Part shown: positions 54,299 through 64,000 of the stretch, piece by piece
How the letters are laid out: each line of letters opens with the position of its first letter
Numbering within the stretch: the stretch's first letter is position 1
Source: Pseudomonadota bacterium
GTDB taxonomy: Bacteria; Pseudomonadota; Gammaproteobacteria; Steroidobacterales; Steroidobacteraceae
Assembly (NCBI GenBank): GCA_018240525.1
Contig: JAFEFN010000007.1
Coordinates: 248,001 to 312,000 of the forward strand
Length of the DNA stretch: 64,000 nt
Direction of reading: 5' to 3'
The notes under the pieces: generated by a model
Databases searched by the model: none
Told to the model about the DNA's origin: nothing
Seen by the model: the letters and a program-made list of their open reading frames with translations, nothing else
Made by a program: the position numbers and the translations under genes

Positions 54299-56266
54299 TC
54301 AGGCGGGGGCGGCGCGGCGCAGCGACAGCCGTGCCACCGCGCGCCGGAACTCGAGCACCGCCGCCGCGTGGTCGGGCCCGGGCGGCGCGTAGCGCAGCTG
54401 CGTGTAGCGCTCGAGCAGCCCCTGCACGTGCGGCACCAGCTGCGGGCGCACCGCGGCGATCTGCGCCGCGAAGGCGCGCGGGCCCTGGTGGGGCGCGCGC
54501 GCGGCGCCGGCGCGCGAAAGCTTGCGGCACAGGCGCAGGTAGGCGCGCGCCAGTGCATCCCCGCGCGGCGCGCGCGCGTTGCGCCCCATGTGCCAGCCCA
54601 GCGCCGCCAGCCACAGCAGCAGTGCGGCCATGAAGGCCCAGCCGAGGTCGCGGGCCTCCGGGCTGCGGATGCCCAGGCGGGCCAGCAGGTCGAGCTGCGT
54701 GCTGAAGCTGAACTTCACGAACTTCTCGGTCCACCAGCCGTTGGCCGCGTCCCAGCGCTGCAGCAGCTGCTGCATCCAGGGCGAGGCGTGCAGCAGCCGC
54801 TCGCTCGCCCCGAAGGACTGCGGCATGAGGTCGATCATGCCGCGCCGCAGCCGCTCGGGGGCGACCACGGCGGTCGGGTCGACGCGGGTCCAGCCTTCGC
54901 CCTGCAGCCACACCTCTGTCCAGGCGTGCGCGTCGGACTGACGCACCACCAGGTAGCGACCGATCGGGTTCCATTCCCCGCCCAGATAGCCGGTGACCAC
55001 CCGCGCCGGGATCCCGGCCGCCCGCATCAGGTCGGCGAACGCCGAGGCGTAGTGGCCGCAGAAGCCCTCCCGCGTCTGGAACAGCAGGTCATCGACCATG
55101 TCCGCGCCGACCGGCTGGGGCTCGAGCGAATAGACGAAGCCGCCGCCTGCCAGGTAGTTCAGCGCCGCCTGCACGAAGGCGGCGTCCGAGCCGGCCTGGG
55201 CGCGCAGGGACTGCGCCAGGGCGCGGCTGCGCGGGTTGGCGCCGGAGGGCAGGAGGGTGTCCTCGCGGCGCGCACTCGCGCTCAGCTCGCCGGTCTCGCG
55301 CGCGTGCAGGTAGGAGAGCGCCTCGTAGCTGACCGCGTCGCTGACGGGCTCGGCGGAGAGCAGCTGCTGATCGTAGGTGAGCGTCACCTGCGGGGACGGG
55401 GCGCGCGCCGGCAGGTCGAGCGCGAACCACCAGCGCTGCTGCGTCGGTTCCAGCGTCACGCGGTAGGCGACCGGCGTGCCCAGGAATTGCAGCGCGGGAC
55501 GCGGATGCTGGGCCCACGAGCGGCGCGTCCAGGTGCGCCCGTCGAAGTCGTGCAGGACCGGGCCGCGCCAGTAGCGCTGCGCCACCGGCGGCGGCTCGCC
55601 GGCGAACTTCACGCGGAAGGCCGGCTCGTAGTCGGCGATCAGGCGCGAAATGCCTCCCGGGGTCATCGAATCGGACAGCCCGGTGAGGGCCTGACCCTCG
55701 CGCGGGATGGCCCAGAAGGAGCCGGGCAGGCGCGGGAAGAACACGAACAGGGCCACGGCGAGCGGCGCGGCCACGAGCAGCGTGCGCAGCGCCAGACGCC
55801 CGGACTCGCGCGCCGACAGCGTTGGTGCGGCCACCCCGGCCAGCGCCGCGCAGCACAGCCAGGTCTGCAGCGCGTACAGCGGCGTGCGCGCGAGGTCCTG
55901 TCGGTCCAGGCACGCAGCCAGCAGCAGGAACAGGGCCGCGGCGATGAGCACCACCTCGTCGCGCGGGCCGCGGGTCTCGAGCAGCTTCAGCGCCGCCATC
56001 AGCATGAGCAGTGTGGTGCCGGCCGACAGACCGTTGAGCGTGTGGAAGCGCGCCAGCACGATCGCGGTCACCAGCAGCGCCAGCAGCGCGCGCACCCAGA
56101 CCGGCGGTGTCCACGGGCGCGCGCGCAGCATCCACACCCGCCAGCCGATGAGCAGCAGCGCGGTGCCAGCGGCCCAGGCGGGCATGCGGTCGATGTGGAG
56201 GAGCACGCCGCCGGCGAAGGCTGCGCACACCCACAACAGCGCACGGTTGAAGTCGCGCGGGATCAC
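54299..56266 (-). CDS. TgpA-type DUF3488/transglutaminase-like membrane protein
   Basis: This 655-residue inner-membrane protein has five to six N-terminal helices (residues ~5-185, DUF3488), a large periplasmic transglutaminase-like domain, a further helix near residue 550 and a C-terminal DUF4129-like tail. The papain-like triad is complete: Cys in TREGFCGHYASAF, His in QSDAHAWTEVW, Asp in WTRVDPTA. By homology to Pseudomonas TgpA it is a periplasmic protein-glutamine transferase or protease linked to envelope integrity. The GTG at 56266 overlaps the DUF58 gene stop (GTGA). Confidence 0.92.
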   Translation of the reverse strand: MIPRDFNRALLWVCAAFAGGVLLHIDRMPAWAAGTALLLIGWRVWMLRARPWTPPVWVRALLALLVTAIVLARFHTLNGLSAGTTLLMLMAALKLLETRGPRDEVVLIAAALFLLLAACLDRQDLARTPLYALQTWLCCAALAGVAAPTLSARESGRLALRTLLVAAPLAVALFVFFPRLPGSFWAIPREGQALTGLSDSMTPGGISRLIADYEPAFRVKFAGEPPPVAQRYWRGPVLHDFDGRTWTRRSWAQHPRPALQFLGTPVAYRVTLEPTQQRWWFALDLPARAPSPQVTLTYDQQLLSAEPVSDAVSYEALSYLHARETGELSASARREDTLLPSGANPRSRALAQSLRAQAGSDAAFVQAALNYLAGGGFVYSLEPQPVGADMVDDLLFQTREGFCGHYASAFADLMRAAGIPARVVTGYLGGEWNPIGRYLVVRQSDAHAWTEVWLQGEGWTRVDPTAVVAPERLRRGMIDLMPQSFGASERLLHASPWMQQLLQRWDAANGWWTEKFVKFSFSTQLDLLARLGIRSPEARDLGWAFMAALLLWLAALGWHMGRNARAPRGDALARAYLRLCRKLSRAGAARAPHQGPRAFAAQIAAVRPQLVPHVQGLLERYTQLRYAPPGPDHAAAVLEFRRAVARLSLRRAAPA

Positions 56267-57279
56267 CGCGCCGCCGCGGGGGTGAACCGCGCCAGCGCCG
56301 CCAGGCAGCGATGGCGCTGCTCGGGCCCGTGGTCGGCCGGCACGCTTAGCCCCGGCAATTCGAGCGCGTAGCGCTCCCCGCGCGCCTCGGCATCCACGAC
56401 CCAGCGGGCCAGCTGGCTCAGCCGTGCCTCCGCGTCCGGCAAGCGCACCTGCGCATAGTCGAAGCGGTGCAGCTCGGTGCCGGCGGCGTGGTATTCCTTC
56501 ACCAGCAGCGGCGCTTCGCGCGCGTACGCCTTCCAGTCGACCTGGCGCGGCGAGTCGCCGTCGCGGAAGGGGCGCAGGCCCGCCCACTCATCGACGCCGG
56601 CGCCGCGCCGCGCCTGCAGCCCGGGCTGGCGGGCGTCCTGCTGCGGCATCGGCTGCGTGCCTTCCGCGGACGGGTACACGACCAGCTCGGCGCTGACGTG
56701 CAGCCAGGTCCAGGCGCGGAAGATCCCGAAGGGGTGCGTGGTCGCCAGGCGCACGCGGCCGATGGGCAGGATCCCGCGCCGCGGCGGCGCCACGGGCAGC
56801 GCCAGCAGCGCGTCCGCCTGCGCGCCCACGTCCATGCGCGCTTCTGCTTCCCCGTCGAGACGCCCGGCGATGCCGAAGCGCGCGTGCGTGGCGGTGTTGC
56901 CGAGCGCCAGGTGGACTGTGGCGGGGCGCCCGGCGAACACCGGGGGGGCGTGCAGGGCGGTGATTAGGAGCCCCTGCAGGTTGCGGTGGCACTGCTGCAT
57001 CGCCACCAGGCAGAACGCGGTGAGCAGGAACGTCAGGAAGAGCGCGAGGCTGTTGCCGTAGTTGAGGCCCGCCAGAAGCATCAGGAACAGCAGCGCCCCG
57101 AGGGCCACGCCGGCGCGCGAGGGCAGGATGTACAGCCGCCGCCGCTGCAGCGCCACGGGCAGCACATCCGCTCCCTGGCGGCGGCGGACGGCCGCGGCGA
57201 TGCGCAGCGCCAGCCCCCGGCGCAGGGAGGAGAGCGGGCGCCAGCCCCGTGCATCGGTGGCTGTGGCCGCCTCGCTCAC
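56263..57279 (-). CDS. DUF58 (vWA-like) protein
   Basis: This 338-residue protein has two adjacent hydrophobic helices (about residues 55-92) and the DUF58 core, including GVDEWAGLRPFRDGDSPRQVDWKAYAR. DUF58 proteins are partners of MoxR ATPases and TgpA-type transglutaminases in envelope or maturation systems. The start is GTG 57279, three bases after the moxR stop. All three genes of the module are downstream of valS and co-directional. Confidence 0.92.
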   Translation of the reverse strand: MSEAATATDARGWRPLSSLRRGLALRIAAAVRRRQGADVLPVALQRRRLYILPSRAGVALGALLFLMLLAGLNYGNSLALFLTFLLTAFCLVAMQQCHRNLQGLLITALHAPPVFAGRPATVHLALGNTATHARFGIAGRLDGEAEARMDVGAQADALLALPVAPPRRGILPIGRVRLATTHPFGIFRAWTWLHVSAELVVYPSAEGTQPMPQQDARQPGLQARRGAGVDEWAGLRPFRDGDSPRQVDWKAYAREAPLLVKEYHAAGTELHRFDYAQVRLPDAEARLSQLARWVVDAEARGERYALELPGLSVPADHGPEQRHRCLAALARFTPAAAR

Positions 57280-57282
57280 GCG

Positions 57283-58236
57283 CTACGCGGGCACCGCGCA
57301 GGCCTCGATCAGTTCGCGCGCCAGCTCCTCGCCGGACCGTGCGGAGGCTTCCCGGCCTTCCAGCCGGTGCGCGATCACCGCCGGCAGCACGGCCTGCACG
57401 TCCTCGGGCAGCACGGCGCTGCGGCGGTCCAGGTAGGCCCAGGCCTGCGCGGCGCGGATCAGTCCCTGCCCGGCGCGCGGGGACAGCCCGAGCTTCAGCT
57501 CCGGCTGCGACCGCGTGCGCGCGATCAGGGCCTGCACGTAGTCGAGCAGCGCGTCCGCCACGTACAGGCCGCGGACGCTGCGCTGCATGCGCAGCATCGT
57601 CGCCGGCGACAGCAGCGGGGCGATGCCGGCGAGGATCTCGCGCCGCTCGCCGCCGCGCAGCAGGGCGCGCTCGTGCGCGGCGTCCGGGTAGCCCAGGTGG
57701 ATGCGCATGAGGAAGCGATCCAGCTGCGACTCGGGCAGCGCGAAGGTGCCCAGCTGCTCGTGCGGGTTCTGCGTGGCGACCACGAAGAACGGCTCGGGCA
57801 GCGCGTAGGTGGTGCCGTCGGCGCTGATCTGCCGCTCCTCCATCGCCTCCAGCAGCGCGCTCTGCGTGCGCGGGCTGGCGCGGTTGACCTCGTCGGCCAG
57901 GAGCAGCTGCGTGAACACCGGGCCCTGGCGGAAGTCGAAGCGCTGGCGCGCCCGGTCGAACACCGACACGCCGATGATGTCCGCGGGCAGCAGGTCGCTG
58001 GTGAACTGCACGCGCTGCCAGGCAAGGCCCAGGACCTGCGCCAGGGCGTGCGCCAGGGTGGTCTTGCCGACCCCGGGCACGTCCTCGATCAGCAGGTGCC
58101 CGCGCGCCAGCAGGCAGGCCAGGCACAGCCGGATCTGCACGGGCTTGCCGAGGATGACCGTCTCCAGCACCTCGACGGCACGGCCGAGGCTCGCCGCATC
58201 GGCGGCCGGGTCCGGCGGGCTGGCCGCGTCGTTCAC
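57283..58236 (-). CDS. MoxR-family AAA+ ATPase
   Basis: This 317-residue AAA+ protein has Walker [15 protein letters not shown], Walker B with sensor [24 protein letters not shown], a [23 protein letters not shown] block (sensor 1/arginine finger) and the C-terminal lid. MoxR ATPases act as chaperone-like activators for DUF58/vWA partners. The GTG 58236 overlaps the valS stop, tying the envelope module to a synthetase gene. Confidence 0.95.
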   Translation of the reverse strand: MNDAASPPDPAADAASLGRAVEVLETVILGKPVQIRLCLACLLARGHLLIEDVPGVGKTTLAHALAQVLGLAWQRVQFTSDLLPADIIGVSVFDRARQRFDFRQGPVFTQLLLADEVNRASPRTQSALLEAMEERQISADGTTYALPEPFFVVATQNPHEQLGTFALPESQLDRFLMRIHLGYPDAAHERALLRGGERREILAGIAPLLSPATMLRMQRSVRGLYVADALLDYVQALIARTRSQPELKLGLSPRAGQGLIRAAQAWAYLDRRSAVLPEDVQAVLPAVIAHRLEGREASARSGEELARELIEACAVPA

Positions 58237-61004
58237 CGGCCGAGCATCCCCTGGATGCGGGCCAGCTGCGTTCCCAGATCGCGCGCCGTGCGCTCGAAGT
58301 CCGCCTCGCGCTCGCGCTCGGTGGCCACCACCTCCGGCGGGGCGTTGCGCACGAAATTCTCGTTGGCGAGCTTGCCGCGCGTCTTGGCGAGCTCCGCGCG
58401 CGCCTTGCCGAGCAGCTTCCCGAGCCGCTCGGCCTCGGCGGCGGCATCGATCAGCCCGGCCATCGGCACCAGCAGGCCGAGGCTGCCCACGAGGGCCATG
58501 GCGGACTCCGGGGCGGCCTCGCCGGCGGCGAGCGCCCGGAGGTCGCAGAGCCCTGCCAGCTTCTCCAGCAGCGGGCGATGGCGCTGCGCCAGGGCGGCAT
58601 CCTGGGCGCTGGCGTCCTTCAGCAGCAGCGGGATGCGCCGGCCGGGGGCGATGTTCATCTCGCCGCGGATCTGGCGCACCCCGAGGATGACCGACTTCAG
58701 CCACACCGCCTCGGCCTCCGCCGCGGCGTCCGCCGGGAAGTCTGCCGCCTGCGGATAGGGGGCGAGCATCACCGTGCTGCCGCGCACGCCGGCCAGCGGG
58801 GCGATGCGCTGCCAGATCTCCTCGGTGATGAAGGGCATGATCGGGTGCAGCGCGCGCTGCAGGGCCTCGAGCACCTCCACCAGCGTGCGTTGCGCGGCCG
58901 CGCGCGCCTGGCCGGCCTCCTGCGACTGCAGCACCGGCTTGGTCAGCTCCAGGTACCAGTCGCAGAAGTCGTACCAGGCGAACTCGTACAGGGCGCTGGC
59001 GGCGAAGTCGAAGCGGTACTCGCGCAGCGCTTCGGCGACCGCGCCGAGGGTGTGCCCGAGGCGCGAGCGGATCCAGCGGTCGGCGACCGACAGGTCGGCG
59101 GCGGCGGCAGGGCTGGCCTGCGGTGCATCGCCGACCGCCAGGGTGACGAAGCGCGCCGCATTCCACAGCTTGTTGCAGAAGTTGCGGTAGCCGGCCACGC
59201 GCGCCAGGTCGAAGCGGATGTCGCGGTTGCTGGAGGCGAGCGCGGCGAAGGTGAAGCGCAGGGCGTCGGTGCCATGCGGCGCCATGCCCTGCGGGTACTG
59301 CCTGCGCGTGGCCTTCTCGATGGCCGGCGCGAGCTGCGGCTGCATGAGGCCGCTGGTGCGCTTGGCGACCAGCGCCTCAAGATCGATGCCGTCGACGATG
59401 TCCAGCGGGTCGATGACGTTGCCCTTGGACTTGGACATCTTGTCGCCGTGCTCGTCGCGGATGAGGCCGGTGATGTAGACGTCGCGGAACGGCACGTCGC
59501 CCATGAACTTCAGGCCCATCATCATCATGCGCGCGACCCAGAAGAAGATGATGTCGAAGCCGGTGACCAGCACGCTGCCGGGGTAGAAGCGCTTGAGCTC
59601 GCTGGTAGCCTGCGGCCACCCCAGGGTCGAGAACGGCCACAGCGCGGAGGAGAACCAGGTGTCGAGCACGTCATCGTCCTGGCGCAGGCTGAGCCCGGCG
59701 GGCAGGCCGTGCCGCGCGCGCGCTTCCGCCTCGCTGCGGCCGACGTAGGTGTTGCCCTGCGCGTCATACCAGGCCGGGATGCGGTGGCCCCACCACAGCT
59801 GGCGGCTGATGCACCAGTCCTTGATGTTGCGCATCCACTCAAAGTAGGTGCGCGACCAGTTCTCCGGCACGAAGCGCGTGCGGCCCTCCTGCACGGCGGC
59901 GATCGCCGGGGCGGCGAGCGGCGCGATCTTCACGTACCACTGGTCGGTGAGGTAGGGCTCGAGCACCGCGCCGCTGCGGTCCCCGCGCGGCACGTGCAGC
60001 CGGTGCTTCTCGACCTTCTCGACCAGTCCTGAGGCCTCGAGCTCGGCCACGATGCGCTTGCGCGCCTCGAAGCGGTCAAGCCCGCGGAAGCGCAGCGGCA
60101 CCGTGTCGGCCATCGCCGCTTGCGGGGTGAACACGTTGATCTGCGGCAGGCCATGGCGCTGCCCGACCTCGTAGTCGTTGAAGTCGTGGGCCGGGGTGAT
60201 CTTCACGCAGCCGGAGCCGAAGGCCGGGTCGACGTAGTCATCGGCGATGACCGGGATCTCGCGCTCGGCCAGCGGCAGGCGCAGGCGGCGGCCTACCAGG
60301 GAGCGGTAGCGCTCGTCCCGCGGGTTCACCGCGACCGCGCTGTCCCCGAGCAGGGTCTCGGGGCGCGTGGTGGCGACGACGAGGTGGCCGGCGCCCGCGG
60401 CGAAGGGATAGCGCAGGTGCCACAGCTGGCCGTCCTCCTCCTGCGACTGCACCTCCAGGTCCGACAGCGCGGTCAGCAGCACCGGGTCCCAGTTCACCAG
60501 GCGCTTGCCGCGGTAGATCAGGCCCTCCTCGTGCAGGCGCACGAACACCTCGGTCACCGCCTGCGACAGCTGCGGGTCCAGGGTGAAGCGGTCGCGGCTC
60601 CAGTCGACCGAGTCGCCCAGGCGGCGCATCTGCGCGGCGATGCTGCCGCCGGACTGGGCCTTCCACTGCCAGACCCGCTCGACGAAGGCCTCCCGCGAGA
60701 GCTCGGCGCGGCGGATGCCCTGGGCATTCAGCTGCCGCTCGACCACCATCTGGGTGGCGATGCCGGCGTGGTCGGTCCCGGGCTGCCACAGCGCATCCGC
60801 CCCGCGCATGCGGTGGTAGCGGGTGAGGGTGTCCATGAGGGTGTGCTGGAACGCGTGCCCCATGTGCAGCGTGCCCGTCACGTTCGGCGGCGGGATCATG
60901 ATGCAGTACGGGGTCCCGTGGCCGCTCGGGGCGAACCAGCCGCTAGCTTCCCAGCGCTCGTAGATGCGCCGCTCGATCTCCTGCGGCGCGTACACCTTGT
61001 CCAT
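58233..61004 (-). CDS. valS: valyl-tRNA synthetase
   Basis: This 923-residue class I synthetase has HIGH as [17 protein letters not shown] as [11 protein letters not shown], an editing (CP1) domain with [15 protein letters not shown], and a C-terminal coiled-coil arm ([20 protein letters not shown]) that contacts tRNA. Length is near E. coli ValS (951). The ATG lies downstream of pepA after 185 bases. The holC gene usually found between pepA and valS is not there. Confidence 0.97.
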   Translation of the reverse strand: MDKVYAPQEIERRIYERWEASGWFAPSGHGTPYCIMIPPPNVTGTLHMGHAFQHTLMDTLTRYHRMRGADALWQPGTDHAGIATQMVVERQLNAQGIRRAELSREAFVERVWQWKAQSGGSIAAQMRRLGDSVDWSRDRFTLDPQLSQAVTEVFVRLHEEGLIYRGKRLVNWDPVLLTALSDLEVQSQEEDGQLWHLRYPFAAGAGHLVVATTRPETLLGDSAVAVNPRDERYRSLVGRRLRLPLAEREIPVIADDYVDPAFGSGCVKITPAHDFNDYEVGQRHGLPQINVFTPQAAMADTVPLRFRGLDRFEARKRIVAELEASGLVEKVEKHRLHVPRGDRSGAVLEPYLTDQWYVKIAPLAAPAIAAVQEGRTRFVPENWSRTYFEWMRNIKDWCISRQLWWGHRIPAWYDAQGNTYVGRSEAEARARHGLPAGLSLRQDDDVLDTWFSSALWPFSTLGWPQATSELKRFYPGSVLVTGFDIIFFWVARMMMMGLKFMGDVPFRDVYITGLIRDEHGDKMSKSKGNVIDPLDIVDGIDLEALVAKRTSGLMQPQLAPAIEKATRRQYPQGMAPHGTDALRFTFAALASSNRDIRFDLARVAGYRNFCNKLWNAARFVTLAVGDAPQASPAAAADLSVADRWIRSRLGHTLGAVAEALREYRFDFAASALYEFAWYDFCDWYLELTKPVLQSQEAGQARAAAQRTLVEVLEALQRALHPIMPFITEEIWQRIAPLAGVRGSTVMLAPYPQAADFPADAAAEAEAVWLKSVILGVRQIRGEMNIAPGRRIPLLLKDASAQDAALAQRHRPLLEKLAGLCDLRALAAGEAAPESAMALVGSLGLLVPMAGLIDAAAEAERLGKLLGKARAELAKTRGKLANENFVRNAPPEVVATEREREADFERTARDLGTQLARIQGMLGR

Positions 61005-61189
61005 TAAGAGCCATGACTTTCAAAGGGGGGCGGCGGGGCATTATAGCGGCTGCCGCGGCCCGGTCCGGGCCGCATCGGGGAGGGCGTGTCAGCGCACGCG
61101 CAGCAGGCGGGCCGTCAGGCGCACGGCGCGCCGCAGGCGGCAGAAGCGCACGTGGCGCCTCTCGCGCTCGTGGCTGGCGCCGTGGCGGC

Positions 61190-62674
61190 TCAGCGAGCCG
61201 CGCGGTGCAGCAGGAAGTCCGCCAGCAGCGGCGTCGGCCGGCCCGTGCTGCCCTTCTGCGCACCGCTCTGGTAGGCGATGCCCGCGACGTCGAGGTGCGC
61301 CCATTTCAGTCCTTGGGTGAATTTGGCGAGGAAGGCGGCCGCGGTGATCGCGCCGCCGTCACGCCCGCCCACGTTGGCGAAGTCCGCGAAGTTGCTCTTC
61401 AGTGTCTCGGCGTAGTCCTCGGTGAGCGGCAGCTCCCAGCAGCGGTCATCGGCGCGCACGCCCGCCTCGAGCAGCTCCTGCACGAGCCTGGCATCGTTGC
61501 CCATGACGCCGGAGTGGAAGTGGCCCAGGGCCACCACGCATGCCCCGGTGAGGGTGGCCACGTCGATGACCGCGGCCGGGTCGAAGCGCCGCGCGTAGTG
61601 CAGCGCGTCGCACAGGATGAGGCGCCCCTCCGCGTCCGTGTTGAGGATCTCCACGGTGTGCCCCGAGGCGCTGGTGGCGATGTCGCCCGGCTTGACCGCG
61701 CGTCCCCCGGGCATGTTCTCCACCGCGGCGACCAGGCCCACCACGTTCACGGGCAGCTCGAGCGAGGCGGCCAGGGTGAGCGCGGCGATGACCGCGGCGG
61801 CCCCGCTCATGTCGAACTTCATCTCGTCCATCCCGCCCGGGTCCTTCAGCGAGATGCCGCCGGAGTCGAAGGTGACGCCCTTGCCCACCAGCACCAGCGG
61901 TGCGCCCTTCTTCTTGCCGCCGCGGTGCTCGAGCACCAGGAAGCGGGGCCGTTGCGCGCTGCCCTGCGCGACCGCCAGCAGGCAGCCCATCTTCTCGCGG
62001 CGGATGGCAGGCTCCTCCAGCACGCGCACCGAGAAGCCATGCCGCTTGCCGAGGGCGAGCGCCTGCCCGGCCAGGTACGCCGGCGTGCACACGTTGGCGG
62101 GCAGGTTGGCCAGGTCGCGCTGGACGCTGGCCGCCGCGGCCACGGCATCGCCCTCGGCGAGGCCGCGTTCGGTGGCGCCGCTCTTGCGCGCCGGTCCGGC
62201 GAGCACCTTCTTCAGCGCGGACGCCGGCGGCTTCTTGCCGCTCTTGAGGTCGTTGATGCGGTACACCGCCGCGCCGGCCAGTTCGGCGACCTGGCGGCCG
62301 AGGTAGTAGTCGTCCAGCTCCTTCACCTCGGGGCGGTCGATCGCCACCGCGCAGCTGGTGATGCGCGTGCGCGCGACGGCGACGAGCGCTGCCTGCACGG
62401 CGCGCCGCCAGCTCTTGCGCTGGAACTGCTTCTTGGTGCCGAGCCCGCTCAGCAGCACGCGCGAGGCGCCCAGCCCGGGCAGGTCGGTGACCAGCATGGT
62501 CTCGCCCATGCGCCCGGCAAAATCGCCACGCTCGAGCAGCTTCTTCAGCCGGCCGGCGCATGCGGCATCGACCGTGCGCGCCTCGCCACTGAGCTCCCCG
62601 CCCTCGAACACGCCGAGAATCAGGCAGTCCACGCTCAGTGATGCCAGGCTCTTGGTCCAGACGCCGAATTCCAT
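61190..62674 (-). CDS. pepA: leucyl aminopeptidase PepA
   Basis: This 494-residue M17 aminopeptidase (cytosol aminopeptidase A) has the complete metal site: LVGKGVTFDSGGISLK, DEMKFDMSGAAAV and LNTDAEGRLILCDAL. The VENMPGGRAVKPGDI loop is canonical. Some PepA proteins also bind DNA in site-specific recombination or regulate carAB. The ATG at 62674 faces lptF across a 158-base divergent spacer. It is the canonical copy; a diverged paralogue lies at 20111-21679. Confidence 0.96.
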   Translation of the reverse strand: MEFGVWTKSLASLSVDCLILGVFEGGELSGEARTVDAACAGRLKKLLERGDFAGRMGETMLVTDLPGLGASRVLLSGLGTKKQFQRKSWRRAVQAALVAVARTRITSCAVAIDRPEVKELDDYYLGRQVAELAGAAVYRINDLKSGKKPPASALKKVLAGPARKSGATERGLAEGDAVAAAASVQRDLANLPANVCTPAYLAGQALALGKRHGFSVRVLEEPAIRREKMGCLLAVAQGSAQRPRFLVLEHRGGKKKGAPLVLVGKGVTFDSGGISLKDPGGMDEMKFDMSGAAAVIAALTLAASLELPVNVVGLVAAVENMPGGRAVKPGDIATSASGHTVEILNTDAEGRLILCDALHYARRFDPAAVIDVATLTGACVVALGHFHSGVMGNDARLVQELLEAGVRADDRCWELPLTEDYAETLKSNFADFANVGGRDGGAITAAAFLAKFTQGLKWAHLDVAGIAYQSGAQKGSTGRPTPLLADFLLHRAAR

Positions 62675-62832
62675 GCGATATCCCCTTCAGGCTGAGGCGC
62701 GTTAGACTCTCACTTACCTTATTGGGCGCCTCAAGCGCCGCGGCACGGTCCGCGCAGGTGGCGCCGGGCGTGCAGGCGGCCGCAAGTGTACCCAAGATGC
62801 TGGCGGGTTTTCCAACGAACGGCTGGGCGTAA

Positions 62833-63924
62833 TTGGGGAAGATTCTCGAACGTTACGTATTGCGCGAAGTGGTGGCCACCTGGCTGGTGGTGACCGGAGT
62901 GCTGCTGGTCATCCTGCTGGTCAACCAGGTGGTGGGCGTCCTCGGCCGCGCCGCCAGCGCCCAGTTCCCGCAAAACGTCGTGCTGCAGCTGATCTGGCTG
63001 GGCACGCTGCAGAACCTGTCGATCCTGCTGCCGGTGGGGCTGCTGCTCGGCATCGTGCTGGCCTTCGGCCGGCTGTACGCGGACAGCGAGATGGCGGCCG
63101 CGCTGGCCTGCGGCGCCGGGCCCGTGAAACTCTACCTGCCGGTGGCGCTGCTGGCGGTGCTGGCGGCCGCGCTGCTCGCCTGGCTGACCCTGGACCTGGC
63201 CCCGGGTGCGACCGAGCAGGCCCTGAGCCTGCGCCACGAGGCGATCCGCGCCGGCCAGTTCGCGCCCATCGCGCCCGGCAAGTTCCGCACCTTCGGCGGC
63301 GGCAACGACGTCGTGTACGCGCAGAGCGTCAACCCCGACGGCACGCTGCATAACGTGTTCGTGGAGCGCAGCAACGGTCCGCTGGTGCAGGTGGTGCTCG
63401 CCGAACGCGCCAGCCATGCGGTCAGCAGCGACGGCATGACCCATATCCTCACGCTCTTCGACGGCGAGCGCTTCGAGGGCGTCCCGGGCAGCGCCGAGTT
63501 CCGCACCGTGCGCTTCGCCGAGCACGTCATCCCGGTGCAGGTCCCGGTCGGCAACGACCCGGTGCGCGATTTGGAGGCGCGCCCGTCCGCCTCGCTGCTG
63601 AACTCCGATGACCCCAAGCTGCGCGCGGAGCTGGACTGGCGCGTGGCAATGCCGCTGATGTGCCTGGTGCTGGCCGTGCTGGCGGTGCCGCTGGCGCGCC
63701 TCAGGCCCCGCCAGGGTCGCTACGCGCGCGTCTGGATCGCGATCCTGATCTTCCTGCTGTACTCGCAGCTGATCTCGGTCGGCAAGGTCTGGATCGCGCG
63801 CGGCAACGCCCCGCGCTACCTGGGTCTGTGGTGGACGCACGCGGTGGTGATCGCCGTCGCGCTCGTGGTGATCCTCGGCCCCGGCGTTCTCGGCAGCCTG
63901 CGCTACCGGATGCGCAACCGGTGA
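62833..63924 (+). CDS. lptF: LPS export permease LptF
   Basis: This 363-residue inner-membrane subunit of the LptB2FGC exporter takes lipopolysaccharide from the membrane to LptC/LptA. It opens ILERYVLREVVATWLVVTGV, as family members do. Three hydrophobic helices come first, then a periplasmic beta-jellyroll (about 130-265) and three more helices near the C-terminus. No ATG gives this N-terminus, so the start is probably TTG 62833. No good Shine-Dalgarno is visible before it. The end overlaps lptG (GTGA). Confidence 0.93.
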   Translation: MGKILERYVLREVVATWLVVTGVLLVILLVNQVVGVLGRAASAQFPQNVVLQLIWLGTLQNLSILLPVGLLLGIVLAFGRLYADSEMAAALACGAGPVKLYLPVALLAVLAAALLAWLTLDLAPGATEQALSLRHEAIRAGQFAPIAPGKFRTFGGGNDVVYAQSVNPDGTLHNVFVERSNGPLVQVVLAERASHAVSSDGMTHILTLFDGERFEGVPGSAEFRTVRFAEHVIPVQVPVGNDPVRDLEARPSASLLNSDDPKLRAELDWRVAMPLMCLVLAVLAVPLARLRPRQGRYARVWIAILIFLLYSQLISVGKVWIARGNAPRYLGLWWTHAVVIAVALVVILGPGVLGSLRYRMRNR

Positions 63925-64000
63925 ACATCCTCGACCGCTACGTCATGCGCGCCATCCTAGGCTCGGTGCTCATGGTGGCGGGCGTCCTGCTGATCCTGGG
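63921..64000 (+). CDS. lptG: LPS export permease LptG, 5' fragment
   Basis: The frame starts at GTG 63921, coupled to lptF by a GTGA overlap, and runs off the window edge. The visible 26 residues read like an LptF/LptG N-terminus (NILDRYVMRAILGSVLMVAG). LptG pairs with LptF in the LPS export complex. The rest lies outside the window. Confidence 0.85.
   Translation, partial: MNILDRYVMRAILGSVLMVAGVLLIL

Noticed and set aside
61005..61189. A T-box or other leader riboswitch upstream of valS
   Set aside because: No T-box sequence or stem-loop series could be recognised; T-box control is also uncommon in gammaproteobacteria.

Overview
The window is GC-rich, densely coding chromosomal DNA from a gammaproteobacterium. 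The gene orders purM-purN, valS-pepA-lptF/lptG, dcd-mrp-metG, aceE-aceF-lpd and DUF2066-CDP-alcohol transferase-hda are typical of that class. The GC content, the RnfB-nth neighbourhood and the type IV pilus ATPases suggest a Xanthomonadales/Nevskiales/Steroidobacter-like lineage, but the sequence alone does not fix the genus. I see no insertion sequence, prophage or CRISPR array. Most of the window is core genome, with a few accessory insertions.

Layout. 0-6 kb: an LpxL-type lipid A acyltransferase, an RND efflux permease and its adaptor, then a 520-base gene-free stretch rich in inverted repeats and a tRNA-Thr(CGT). 6-13 kb: an Irr-like Fur regulator, an exported S9 peptidase, and a small lipid/secondary-metabolite module. 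That module is an acyl-AMP ligase fused to a carrier domain, a cytochrome P450, a divergent phosphopantetheinyl transferase and a DUF374 acyltransferase. 13-20 kb: a GAF-PAS-PAS-GGDEF-EAL c-di-GMP protein, nadC, a PuuD-like membrane protein, DUF1289-grxD, and the coupled M17 peptidase-pyrC-rnt operon. 21-28 kb: the pyruvate dehydrogenase operon. 28-33 kb: DUF1841, nth, an exported MDR oxidoreductase, an orphan RnfB-like ferredoxin and metG. 33-37 kb: two PilT-family ATPases and a HEAT-repeat Ser/Thr kinase.

37-46 kb: mrp, a dcd gene interrupted in frame by a 253-residue intein, DUF3108, purN, purM, DUF2066, a CDP-alcohol phosphatidyltransferase, hda, wrbA and acylphosphatase. 46-54 kb: a lipoprotein-type gamma-glutamyltranspeptidase, a lytic transglycosylase, proS, pssA, a family-4 uracil-DNA glycosylase lacking one Fe-S cysteine, rimI and prfC. 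54-64 kb: the valS-moxR-DUF58-transglutaminase operon, pepA, lptF and the start of lptG at the window edge.

Translational coupling is pervasive: many neighbours share ATGA or GTGA stop/start overlaps, and these set many of the start codons given here. The items I rate most worth a second look are the dcd intein with a decayed HNH-like endonuclease, the carrier-fused acyl-AMP ligase/P450/PPTase module, the HEAT-kinase beside PilT ATPases, the Cys-to-Ser change in the uracil-DNA glycosylase, and the branched inverted repeat upstream of the efflux operon.
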